A DNA stretch of 13,450 nucleotides from UBA9214 sp964443845 (lineage in GTDB: Bacteria; Pseudomonadota; Gammaproteobacteria; UBA9214): the NCBI GenBank assembly GCA_964443845.1, contig CAYUFA010000068.1, positions 1-13,450 on the forward strand, in the 5' to 3' direction. This document shows positions 6,926 to 12,960 of the stretch, in pieces; within the stretch, counting starts at the first letter, position 1, and the number at the start of each line of letters is the position of its first letter. The translations under genes and the position numbers were made by a program. The notes beneath the pieces were generated by a model. It had not been told where the DNA came from. It searched no databases and worked only from the letters and a program-made list of their open reading frames with translations.

Positions 6926-8155
6926 CTACAGCGGCAGTCCGCGTACCAGACGCGGTGTGCGTCCGGAGCGGCCCATGGTGAGACGGGTCAGCATGCGCTT
7001 GGCCGGCGGCAGCAGGTCGAAGGCCAGCATGCCGGCACTGCGCAGCAACCCGCAGCCGGGCAGGGTCAGGGTATACAGTCGCGCCAGACCGTCGGTGAAG
7101 AGGGTGACATTGCGATGATCGCGGCTGCGCCACTGGGCGTAGCGGGCCAGCACCGGCGCCGCACCGATATCCTGGCCGGCACGCTGCGCATCCACCAGGA
7201 CCTCGGCCAGTGCCGCCACGTCGCGCGCACCCAGGTTGAAACCCTGGCCGGCGACCGGATGCAGGGTGTGGATGGCATTGCCGACCAGCGCGAGCCGGTC
7301 TGCCACGGCACGCCCGGCACTGAGCAGCTGCAACGGCCAGGCCTGGCGGGTGCCGACACGCTGCAGGCGTCCCAGCCGGCTGCCGAACCGCTCCTGCAAC
7401 CGGGCGAGAAATGCCGCGTCGGACAGCGCCATGATCCGGTCGGCCTGTGCCGTGGTCACCGTCCAGACCACGGCGCAACGCCCCGCGGACATCGGCAGCA
7501 GGGCCAGCGGCCCGGTTTCGGTAAAGCGTTCCCAGGCGACGTGGTCGTGCGGCAGCTGCGGGGTGATATTGGTCACGATCGCGACCTGGTGATAGTCCCT
7601 GCGCCGGCTGGTAATGCCGGCCTGCTCGCGCAACATCGATCCGGCACCATCGGCGGCCACCAGCAGTTCTGCCGGCAGCGTGCGCGCGCCCGGTGCTTCC
7701 TGCAGCTGCACCTCGACGTGGTCGACACCGGCCCGGTAGCCGCTAACCGTGGCCGGACACAGCCGCGTGACATCGTCGAGGCGGCTGACCGCTTCCGCCA
7801 GCACCTGTGCCAGTGCCCGCGCCGGCACCACGTAGCCGATGGCCGGCAGCCCCTCGGTTTCCCGGTCGAGATGCACCATACCGGGATGTCCGCGATCGGA
7901 CACGTGAATGCGATGGATCGGGGTGGCGTGGAGCGACAGTGACTCCCAGATGCCGAGGCCGGCAAAGATGCGGCTGGTACCCCAGGCCAGTGCGATGGCA
8001 CGGTCGTCGTAACCGGGTTCCGCGCGCTGCTCGTTGCGCACCGGCTCGACCAGTACGATCCGCAGCCCCTTGCCGGAGAGTGCACAGGCCAGGGTGGCGC
8101 CCACCATGCCCCCGCCGGCAATGATCACGTCACAGGTTTGCATGTCCTCCCCCAT
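6926..8155 (-). CDS. ubiH: 2-octaprenyl-6-methoxyphenol hydroxylase
   Basis: FAD-dependent ubiquinone biosynthesis hydroxylase (C1 position in E. coli), 409 residues. Motifs in order: IIAGGGMVGA (11-20), GYDDRAIALAWGT (48-60), HVSDRGHPG (84-92), ADG (168-170) and VGNAIHTLHPVAGQGFNLG (291-309). The GN in place of GD and the HVSDRGH segment are features of UbiH that separate it from the UbiI neighbour. Start choice: TTG at 8167, ATG at 8155 and ATG at 8143 are all in frame. The ATG at 8155 is preceded by GAGGT with 5-nt spacing and is preferred; 8143 has a GGAGG only 2 nt away. It begins 8 bp after the pepP stop and ends 3 bp before ubiI, so the three genes form one operon. Confidence 0.94.
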   Translation of the reverse strand: MGEDMQTCDVIIAGGGMVGATLACALSGKGLRIVLVEPVRNEQRAEPGYDDRAIALAWGTSRIFAGLGIWESLSLHATPIHRIHVSDRGHPGMVHLDRETEGLPAIGYVVPARALAQVLAEAVSRLDDVTRLCPATVSGYRAGVDHVEVQLQEAPGARTLPAELLVAADGAGSMLREQAGITSRRRDYHQVAIVTNITPQLPHDHVAWERFTETGPLALLPMSAGRCAVVWTVTTAQADRIMALSDAAFLARLQERFGSRLGRLQRVGTRQAWPLQLLSAGRAVADRLALVGNAIHTLHPVAGQGFNLGARDVAALAEVLVDAQRAGQDIGAAPVLARYAQWRSRDHRNVTLFTDGLARLYTLTLPGCGLLRSAGMLAFDLLPPAKRMLTRLTMGRSGRTPRLVRGLPL

Positions 8156-8163
8156 CGGGTACC

Positions 8164-9486
8164 TCAATCCGCGCGCCGGGCCGCAGCCATCACGGCCTCG
8201 ATTGCATCGACGGATTTCGGCGCGGCGGCGGAGAGTACGACGGGGTCCTGCCGGGTCACCTGGACATCATCCTCGATGCGGATGCCGGTATTCCACCACT
8301 TCCTTGCCACGCCCTTGCTGCCGGCGGCAATGTACAGGCCCGGTTCGACGGTCAGCACCATGCCGGGCTCGAGCACGCGCCATTCATCCCCGACCCGGTA
8401 GTCCCCGACATCGTGCACGTCCATGCCCAGCCAGTGACCGGTGCGGTGCATGTAGAAACGCCGGTATTCCTCGCTGCGGATCAGCTCGGCGGGCCTGCCC
8501 TTGAGAATGCCCAGCCTGACCAGCCCCCGGGTCAGGACCCGGACGGCTGCCTCGTGCGGATCGTTCCAGTGGTTGCCCGGACGCACCTTGTCGATAGCCG
8601 CCTGCTGCGCATCCAGCACCAGCTGGTAAAGGGCACGCTGCGCGGCACTGAAGCGGCCGCTGACCGGAAAGGTCCGGGTCACGTCCGACGCGTAGCAGTC
8701 ATATTCCGCGCCTGCATCGATCAGCAGCAGGTCCCCGTCGCGCAGGGCTGCGTTGTTGTCCGTGTAGTGCAGGATACAGCCGTTTTCCCCGCCGCCCACG
8801 ATGCTCGGGTAGGCCGGCACCATGCCGGCGGAACGAAAGGTGTACAACAGCTCCGCCTCGATTTCGTATTCATGCCTGCCGGGCCGGCAGCATTGCATCG
8901 CACGCACGTGCGCCTTGCAGGCGGTGCGCGCCGCCGTGCGCATCGCGCTGATTTCCGAGCGGCTCTTGTACAGGCGCATGTCATGCAGCAGATGTTCGAG
9001 GGTCACGAAGCGGTCCGGCGTGCGTGCACCGCGGCGGACACCCTGGCGAATGCGGTTGACCCATTCCATGACACTCTTGTCGAACTCGGGACGTGCGCCC
9101 ATGGTGTAGAACACCTGTTCACACCCCTCGATCAGGCCCGGCAGGATTTCGTCGATATCGCTGACCGGAAAGGCATCGTCCGCGCCGTACCGTTCGACCG
9201 CTCCCTCGGTCCCCGCCCGGCGGCCGGTCCAGATTTCCATCTCGGGATCCCGCTCGCGGCAGAACAGCAGGTACTCGCCATGCGGGCGGCGTGGCACCAG
9301 CACCGCGACCGCGTCCGGCTCGTCAAAGCCGGTCAGGTAGTAGAAGTCACTGTCGGCCCGGAACGGATGATCCACATCCCGGTTGCGTACCTGCATGCTC
9401 GAGGTTGGAATGATGGCAATGGAATCCTTGCCCATCATGCGCATCAGTTGCCGGCGGCGACGGCTGAACTCGGTCTGGCTGATCAT
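8164..9486 (-). CDS. pepP: Xaa-Pro aminopeptidase (aminopeptidase P)
   Basis: Cytosolic dinuclear manganese peptidase that removes an N-terminal residue preceding proline. It has 440 residues, the same size as E. coli PepP. The N-terminal creatinase-like domain (about 1-165, with DSDFYYLTGFDEPDA) is followed by the pita-bread catalytic domain. All five metal ligands of the family are visible: D257 in IDAGAEYDCYASDVTRT, D268 in the same motif, H351 in TGHWLGMDVHD, E381 in VEPGLY and E405 in GIRIEDD. The ATG at 9486 has GAGG just upstream. A 144-bp gap separates it from ygfB and contains a hairpin and a candidate promoter, so pepP-ubiH-ubiI may also be transcribed independently. A metabolic link to ubiquinone synthesis is not known, although the gene order is conserved. 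Confidence 0.96.
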   Translation of the reverse strand: MISQTEFSRRRRQLMRMMGKDSIAIIPTSSMQVRNRDVDHPFRADSDFYYLTGFDEPDAVAVLVPRRPHGEYLLFCRERDPEMEIWTGRRAGTEGAVERYGADDAFPVSDIDEILPGLIEGCEQVFYTMGARPEFDKSVMEWVNRIRQGVRRGARTPDRFVTLEHLLHDMRLYKSRSEISAMRTAARTACKAHVRAMQCCRPGRHEYEIEAELLYTFRSAGMVPAYPSIVGGGENGCILHYTDNNAALRDGDLLLIDAGAEYDCYASDVTRTFPVSGRFSAAQRALYQLVLDAQQAAIDKVRPGNHWNDPHEAAVRVLTRGLVRLGILKGRPAELIRSEEYRRFYMHRTGHWLGMDVHDVGDYRVGDEWRVLEPGMVLTVEPGLYIAAGSKGVARKWWNTGIRIEDDVQVTRQDPVVLSAAAPKSVDAIEAVMAAARRAD

Positions 9487-9514
9487 GGTCCTCGGACCTC
9501 GGATGCATTTGCCA

Positions 9515-9540
9515 CTGCGCCGGGCACAGTGCCGGCGCAG
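9515..9540 (-). other. 9-bp hairpin in the pepP leader
   Basis: CTGCGCCGG and CCGGCGCAG form perfect 9-bp arms around an 8-nt loop, 29 bp upstream of the pepP ATG. Neither strand shows a T-tract, so it is not an intrinsic terminator. If the promoter at 9562-9590 is used, the hairpin lies in the 5' untranslated leader and may affect stability or translation; on read-through from ygfB it may be a processing site. Confidence 0.45.
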
Positions 9541-9561
9541 CCCCCCAGGAATGGAATCTCC

Positions 9562-9590
9562 ATTATGGGATTGCCCCGTTCCCCGCGCAA
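9562..9590 (-). promoter_or_regulatory. Candidate promoter for pepP-ubiH-ubiI
   Basis: On the minus strand, the -10 CATAAT (9567-9562, 5/6) lies 17 bp from a weak -35 TTGCGC (9590-9585, 3/6), in the 144-bp gap between ygfB and pepP. The predicted start near 9555 gives a leader of about 69 nt that includes the hairpin at 9515-9540. Confidence 0.4.
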
Positions 9591-9630
9591 CGCGGTTGTC
9601 CCGGCACCACCGGATATTCCACCCGGCAGA

Positions 9631-10200
9631 CTACTGCAGCCGTGCCGGGGCGGCGGGCGGCTGCACTTCCTCGAACAGCAGCAGCACACCCATGCGGACA
9701 TACTCGACAATCTCGGCAAGGGCGACTTCGTCGCCCTCGTCCGGCGCGTCCTCGTGAAACCCGGCGTGCGAAATTTCATAAAAGTCCCGCAGGATCTCGC
9801 GCAGCGTGTCTGACACGATACCCTGTTCGCGCAGCCCGCCCAGGGCCAGCCCGTACAGGAAACCCTCGCACCATTCCCCCAGCGCGCGCGTACGCGCAGT
9901 CAACGGCAGGGTTTCCTCCGGCAACAGGAGCTGGAATCCGGGGGCAGCATCATGGAGAGCGGCCAGGATTGCGGTCTGCATCCGGTCCAGCTGTTCCAGG
10001 CACTCCTGTGCGGCTGCGCCCGGTGTATAGCCCGCACCGAGCACCGGTTCCTCCCAGAGCCTGCCGCGGGTTCCCCCGGTCACCGTCACGATGCCACACA
10101 GCAGCCCATGCGTGGAGGATGCGCTGCCTTCCGCTCCCGCGGACCGCAGGCATTCCTCGAGTTCCGCGTGACCGCATGTTTCCGGACGGTTGGTTTCCAC
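9631..10200 (-). CDS. ygfB: UPF0149 family protein YgfB
   Basis: Small cytosolic protein of the UPF0149/YecA-like family, 189 residues (E. coli YgfB is about 190). Family signatures visible are SSTHGLLCGIV (28-38), GEWCEGFLYGL (about 107-117) and the C-terminal DEVALAEIVEYVRMGVLLLFEE. Its biochemical role is not firmly settled; from memory, a Pseudomonas homologue has been linked to regulation of a cell-wall amidase gene. The start is the GTG at 10200: no ATG, GTG or TTG lies between it and the in-frame upstream TGA, and there is no strong ribosome site nearby. It is the first gene of the leftward cluster and is divergent from the TIGR02449-zapA genes. Confidence 0.9.
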   Translation of the reverse strand: METNRPETCGHAELEECLRSAGAEGSASSTHGLLCGIVTVTGGTRGRLWEEPVLGAGYTPGAAAQECLEQLDRMQTAILAALHDAAPGFQLLLPEETLPLTARTRALGEWCEGFLYGLALGGLREQGIVSDTLREILRDFYEISHAGFHEDAPDEGDEVALAEIVEYVRMGVLLLFEEVQPPAAPARLQ

Positions 10201-10233
10201 TGCAGCATCTGCCGGTTCGCCTCAACAGGGTTG

Positions 10234-10242
10234 TTTATACCA
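10234..10242 (-). promoter_or_regulatory. Candidate extended -10 promoter of ygfB
   Basis: On the minus strand TGGTATAAA reads as an extended -10 (TGnTATAAT type) with no good -35 at 17 bp. The predicted start near 10227 gives a leader of about 27 nt to the GTG at 10200. Confidence 0.5.
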
Positions 10243-10293
10243 TACGGTTGCAAAACTTCAGGAGGAAACCGGAACCAGCGGTAACCATCAATA

Positions 10294-10322
10294 TTGACCA
10301 TACCCGGCCGGCGCACTATATT
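10294..10322 (+). promoter_or_regulatory. Sigma70 promoter of the TIGR02449-zapA genes
   Basis: The -35 TTGACC (10294-10299, 5/6) is separated by exactly 17 bp from the -10 TATATT (10317-10322, 5/6), the best-scoring promoter seen by eye in the window. Counting the last -10 base as -7 puts +1 at 10329, the A of the ATG. The transcript may therefore lack a leader. Confidence 0.7.
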
Positions 10323-10328
10323 GGCAAC

Positions 10329-10562
10329 ATGAACAGGAAAGCTGAAAATCCGGCCATCGAACAGGAACTCGCATTGCTGGAACAACAGATCGAGAGTCTG
10401 CTGGGCATCATCGATCGGCTGATGAAGGAAAATCGCTCCCTGCGCATCCAGCAGGAAAATCTCGCCACCGAGCGCGCCGGGCTGCTGGAGAAGCATGACC
10501 AGGTTCGCAATCGGGTCGATGCCATCGTAACCCGGCTGAAATCCATGGAAACCGGCATATGA
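10329..10562 (+). CDS. TIGR02449-family coiled-coil protein
   Basis: A 77-residue charged, heptad-rich protein. IEQELALLEQQIESLLGIID followed by RLMKENRSLRIQQENL and ERAGLLEKHDQVRNRVDAIVTRLKSME forms an almost continuous coiled coil (about 10-73). It matches the small gammaproteobacterial family annotated as TIGR02449, usually found just upstream of zapA. Its function is not established; the position and fold suggest a part in cell division or a ZapA partner, which is inference. Its TGA overlaps the zapA ATG (ATGA at 10559-10562), so translation is coupled. No ribosome site precedes the ATG, and the promoter abuts it. Confidence 0.88.
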   Translation: MNRKAENPAIEQELALLEQQIESLLGIIDRLMKENRSLRIQQENLATERAGLLEKHDQVRNRVDAIVTRLKSMETGI

Positions 10563-10867
10563 CCGACGCAATCAAAGTCAACATCCTGGACAAGGAATAC
10601 ATAGTGGCCTGCCCGGAAGGGGAAGAAACTGCACTGCAGGCCTCTGCAACGCACCTGAACGACAAGATGAAGGAAATTCGTGCCACCGGCAAGGTCGTCG
10701 GGGCAGACCGGATTGCCGTCATCGCGGGACTGAACATCGCTCACGAAGCCATCGAACTCGGTGTTGGAGGCAACAATCAGGCCCGGTTCATCGTGGACCG
10801 GCTGCAACAGCTGAATGCCCGTATCGAGGAATCACTGGGTCGATACCGGCAGGCGGAACTGAACTAG
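10559..10867 (+). CDS. zapA: Cell division protein ZapA
   Basis: FtsZ-ring-associated protein of 102 residues that bundles FtsZ filaments at midcell. The N-terminal globular part carries VNILDKEYIVACPEGEE (7-23), and the highly conserved GKVVGADRIAVIAGLNIAHE (44-63) leads into a C-terminal coiled coil (about 74-98) that mediates tetramer formation in the family. It overlaps the upstream gene by four bases and is followed 86 bp later by 6S RNA, the usual order in gammaproteobacteria. Confidence 0.96.
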   Translation: MTDAIKVNILDKEYIVACPEGEETALQASATHLNDKMKEIRATGKVVGADRIAVIAGLNIAHEAIELGVGGNNQARFIVDRLQQLNARIEESLGRYRQAELN

Positions 10868-10911
10868 CCGGCACACCGCCTCCGCACTGGTACTGCCGAC
10901 CCGGTACTGTG

Positions 10912-10940
10912 TGGCACCAGCCCTGCCAGTGAAGTAACAT
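10912..10940 (+). promoter_or_regulatory. ssrS: Candidate promoter region of 6S RNA
   Basis: Two overlapping readings are possible. As sigma70, GTGGCA (10911-10916, 4/6) lies 18 bp before TAACAT (10935-10940, 4/6), with a start near 10947. As sigma54, TGGCAC (10912-10917), then 5 bp, then CTGCC has the exact -24/-12 spacing with GG and GC in place, and a start near 10938. Both give a short 5' extension on the RNA predicted to begin around 10954. Neither is strong. Confidence 0.35.
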
Positions 10941-10953
10941 TCGGGATCGGTTC

Positions 10954-11138
10954 GGGCATCCCCTGCCGTGTTCGATAGTCGCTGAGAACTCCTTGAGCCT
11001 AATCTCCAACTCAGGGGACTCATGCTGATGCCGTGAGCATGTCCGCCATGTGCGGAAAGCCTGAAGCATCACTGTCGTCCCCCTCTTGAACCTCCGGTTC
11101 AAGGGCAACAGCGACAACGGCACATGCGGAGGATGCCC
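10954..11138 (+). ncRNA. ssrS: 6S RNA
   Basis: Regulatory RNA of about 185 nt (184 in E. coli) that mimics an open promoter and sequesters sigma70 RNA polymerase in stationary phase. The ends pair through GGGCATCC (10954-10961) and GGATGCCC (11131-11138), the closing stem. Inside lie GAGAACTCCTTGAGCCTAAT, aligning with the E. coli product-RNA template region; GAGCATG followed by GCGGAAAGCC; and the diagnostic CTTGAACCTCCGGTTCAAGG hairpin followed by GCAACAGCGACAACGGC. It lies between zapA and ygfA, the canonical place. By analogy, pRNA synthesis would start opposite position 11003. Confidence 0.95.
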
Positions 11139-11141
11139 CCT

Positions 11142-11151
11142 TATATATATA
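11142..11151 (+). repeat. (TA)5 tract after 6S RNA
   Basis: An uninterrupted run of five TA dinucleotides lies 3 bp after the closing stem of 6S RNA, conspicuous in GC-rich DNA. It may ease 3' end release or supply a -10-like element for ygfA, but no matching -35 is visible upstream. Confidence 0.4.
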
Positions 11152-11155
11152 GAGT

Positions 11156-11183
11156 AGGTCCCCGCCCGCCGGGCCGGGGACCT
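11156..11183 (+). other. GC-rich hairpin downstream of 6S RNA
   Basis: AGGTCCCCG (11156-11164) and CGGGGACCT (11175-11183) form perfect 9-bp arms, with further CCC/GGG pairing possible inside. A second, bulged stem (CCTGCCC with GGGACAGG, 11181-11205) overlaps its last bases. There is no T-tract, so a simple intrinsic terminator is unlikely. A role in 3' maturation of 6S RNA from a 6S-ygfA co-transcript is plausible. The rest of the 146-bp gap to ygfA holds nothing I recognise. Confidence 0.5.
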
Positions 11184-11284
11184 GCCCTGCCTGGGACGGG
11201 ACAGGAACCTTTCGTAGTATCAAACACTTGCGAAATCCAGCGCGTGGCCGTCGACAGCAGCTTGCATCCCCGGATTCCGATTCC

Positions 11285-11875
11285 ATGTCTGCCAGCCTCC
11301 CTGCATTGAGAAGCCGCATCCGGCAGCAACGCCGCACGCTGACGGCAGAGGAGGCCCGCCGGCATGCCGAGCGCCTCGCGGAGCACACGATTCATCACCC
11401 GATGCTGGTCAAGCGGCAACATATCGCAGCCTACCTCGCGCACGACGGTGAGATCGATCCCGCTCCACTGCTGCAACGACTCCGGGAACAAGGCAGGTCC
11501 ATCTACCTGCCGGTACTGATGCCATTCGAGCACGGCAAGCTCTGGTTCGCACACTACCGCCCCGGCGACACGCTCGTTGCCAACCGCTTCGGCATCCCCG
11601 AACCTGCCCGACTCCGGCTGGTGGCACCACGTAACCTCGACCTGGTTCTCACCCCGCTGGTCGCGTTCGATGACGCGGGACACCGCATCGGCATGGGCGG
11701 CGGATTCTACGACCGCAGTTTCGCCTTCCTGCGTATCCGCAACCTCTGGCGCAAGCCGCGCTTGCTGGGCCTTGCCTACGAGTTCCAGCGCATGCCGCGC
11801 ATCACACCGGGACACTGGGATGTGCCGCTGGACGGCGTCGCCACCGAACTGAACTGCCGGACATTTGCGCGGTGA
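11285..11875 (+). CDS. ygfA: 5-formyltetrahydrofolate cyclo-ligase
   Basis: Converts 5-formyl-THF to 5,10-methenyl-THF using ATP, clearing a dead-end folate that inhibits serine hydroxymethyltransferase and the glycine pathway. It has 196 residues, a normal length. It shows the basic N-terminal helix LRSRIRQQRRTLTAEE, the central YLPVLM, LDLVLTPLVAFDDAGHRIGMGGGFYDR with the phosphate-binding GMGGGFYDR at 136-144, and LGLAYEFQR. A TTG at 11228 could extend it by 19 residues, but the ATG at 11285 fits the family start; its ribosome site is weak. Its place after 6S RNA is conserved with E. coli, where the two are co-transcribed. It functionally complements the gcv operon at the other end of the window. 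Confidence 0.94.
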   Translation: MSASLPALRSRIRQQRRTLTAEEARRHAERLAEHTIHHPMLVKRQHIAAYLAHDGEIDPAPLLQRLREQGRSIYLPVLMPFEHGKLWFAHYRPGDTLVANRFGIPEPARLRLVAPRNLDLVLTPLVAFDDAGHRIGMGGGFYDRSFAFLRIRNLWRKPRLLGLAYEFQRMPRITPGHWDVPLDGVATELNCRTFAR

Positions 11876-11894
11876 GTCACAAAACCGGCCTGCA

Positions 11895-11917
11895 ACAGGG
11901 CATCCCTGTATCTTTTT
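11895..11917 (+). terminator. Intrinsic terminator after ygfA
   Basis: ACAGGG and CCCTGT form a 6-bp stem with a 3-nt CAT loop, followed by ATCTTTTT. It lies 19 bp after the ygfA stop and should end the zapA/6S/ygfA transcription unit ahead of the EVE-domain gene. The stem is short, so read-through is possible. Confidence 0.65.
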
Positions 11918-11940
11918 CACAACACAAACCGGACTGAACC

Positions 11941-12417
11941 ATGGCTTACTGGTTGATGAAATCGGAGCCGGATGTATTCGGAATCGATGACCTGAAGAAG
12001 ATGCCCGGCAAGACGGATCACTGGGAGGGCGTACGCAATTACCAGGTGCGCAACATGATGCGGGATGAGATGCGGGTTGGAGACCTGGCTTTCTTTTACC
12101 ATTCCAACTGCAAGGAGCCCGGCATCGCCGGTGTGATGAAAATCGTACGCACCGGTTACCCCGACAGTACGGCGTTCGACCCCGGAGCAAAATACTATGA
12201 CCCGAAGAGCGACCCGCAGCATCCGCGCTGGTACATGGTGGACGTTCGCTTCGTGAAGAAACTGAAACGCGTGATTACACTCCGGGAACTGAAGACACAT
12301 GTCTTCCTGGAAGACTTGCCACTGTTGCAACGCGGTAATCGCCTTTCGGTAATGCCGGTCAGCCAGGCACAGTGGGAGTACATTCTCGCGCTGGAAACGA
12401 ACGCTTCCCGCGCATAA
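11941..12417 (+). CDS. EVE domain-containing protein
   Basis: A 158-residue single EVE domain of the thymocyte nuclear protein 1 (THYN1) type, related to PUA/YTH folds that bind modified bases in nucleic acids. It shows MAYWLMKSEPDVF at the start, WEGVRNYQVRN (28-38), the strand GDLAFFYHSN (47-56), PGIAGVMKIV (60-69), DPKS (87-90), WYMVDV (97-102) and RLSVMPVSQAQW (134-145). The near-full match of these blocks makes the family secure. The bound ligand and cellular role in bacteria are not settled. The ATG at 11941 is the family start, with a weak GGA upstream. It follows the ygfA terminator; no promoter of its own is recognised in the 65-bp gap. Confidence 0.92.
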   Translation: MAYWLMKSEPDVFGIDDLKKMPGKTDHWEGVRNYQVRNMMRDEMRVGDLAFFYHSNCKEPGIAGVMKIVRTGYPDSTAFDPGAKYYDPKSDPQHPRWYMVDVRFVKKLKRVITLRELKTHVFLEDLPLLQRGNRLSVMPVSQAQWEYILALETNASRA

Positions 12418-12581
12418 ATGCATCCGCGCAGGCACAAATCCCGGTGTCGGATTTCTTAATACCCGCGCAGCCCGGCCATCCTTCACAACACAATACTTTA
12501 TTGTTTCTGTTGATATTTTTTATGCGCCAAGCACGCCTGGCCGTGCTTCCTGCACGTCTTCCGCGCACCCGGAACTGTTAA

Positions 12582-12622
12582 CTCCTCCAACAGGTGACGC
12601 AATGCGTCACCTGTTGGAGGAG
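12582..12622. repeat. Perfect 41-bp palindrome
   Basis: Two 20-bp arms (12582-12601 and 12603-12622) are exact reverse complements around a single central A at 12602. The arms begin CTCCTCCAACAGG and end CCTGTTGGAGGAG. The symmetry stops abruptly on both sides. There is no T-tract following on either strand. It could extrude as a cruciform, act as a strong RNA hairpin or processing site, or be the remnant of a palindromic repeat element. Confidence 0.85.
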
Positions 12623-12931
12623 CAGCACCGAACAACGCGCGCGACGCATCAATTGCACTGCGCAACGCGCGCGTGACCGGCGCGTGCACATGCGCACCTC
12701 AGCGTCGACATCGATCACAACACAACAACAACGACGGTTCTCTCGTGCATGCAATTCCGGTCGTCGTACCGTTCAACAGACATCGATTACGCGCACACAC
12801 GCAACACCGATATTTAAGCTGTTTCCAAACATGCCGAAATAGTTTTTCAGTTGTACTTCACTGTGATCGTTTCACTGCTCAAGGAACGCTCACGATGAGA
12901 ACAACGCAGTTAAATATCCATTAACAAAAAA

Positions 12932-12960
12932 CTGGTAATTTGCAATTAGTTGTTTATACT
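12932..12960 (+). promoter_or_regulatory. Candidate promoter of the H1-like gene
   Basis: The -10 TATACT (12955-12960, 5/6) lies 17 bp from a weak -35 CTGGTA (12932-12937, 3/6), in strongly AT-rich DNA that could act as an UP element. The predicted start near 12967 gives a 27-nt leader carrying a strong GGAGG ribosome site at 12983-12987, 6 nt before the ATG. Confidence 0.5.

Larger units (their letters stand above)
11916..12725 (+). repeat. Dispersed 11-bp repeat TCACAACACAA, three copies
   Basis: Exact copies of TCACAACACAA occur at 11917-11927, 12483-12493 and 12715-12725; the first two share a preceding T (12 bp). They flank the EVE-domain gene on both sides and recur in the spacer beyond it. 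All are in non-coding DNA and in the same orientation. Confidence 0.6.

Noticed and set aside
6512..7942. Plus-strand 476-codon frame opposite ubiI and ubiH
   Set aside because: Antisense shadow of two well-supported flavoprotein genes; no recognisable motif.
12582..12622. Palindrome as an intrinsic terminator or integron attC site
   Set aside because: There is no T-tract on either strand. attC sites are imperfect, with separate simple sites and an unpaired central region, unlike these perfect arms, and no integrase or cassette is present.
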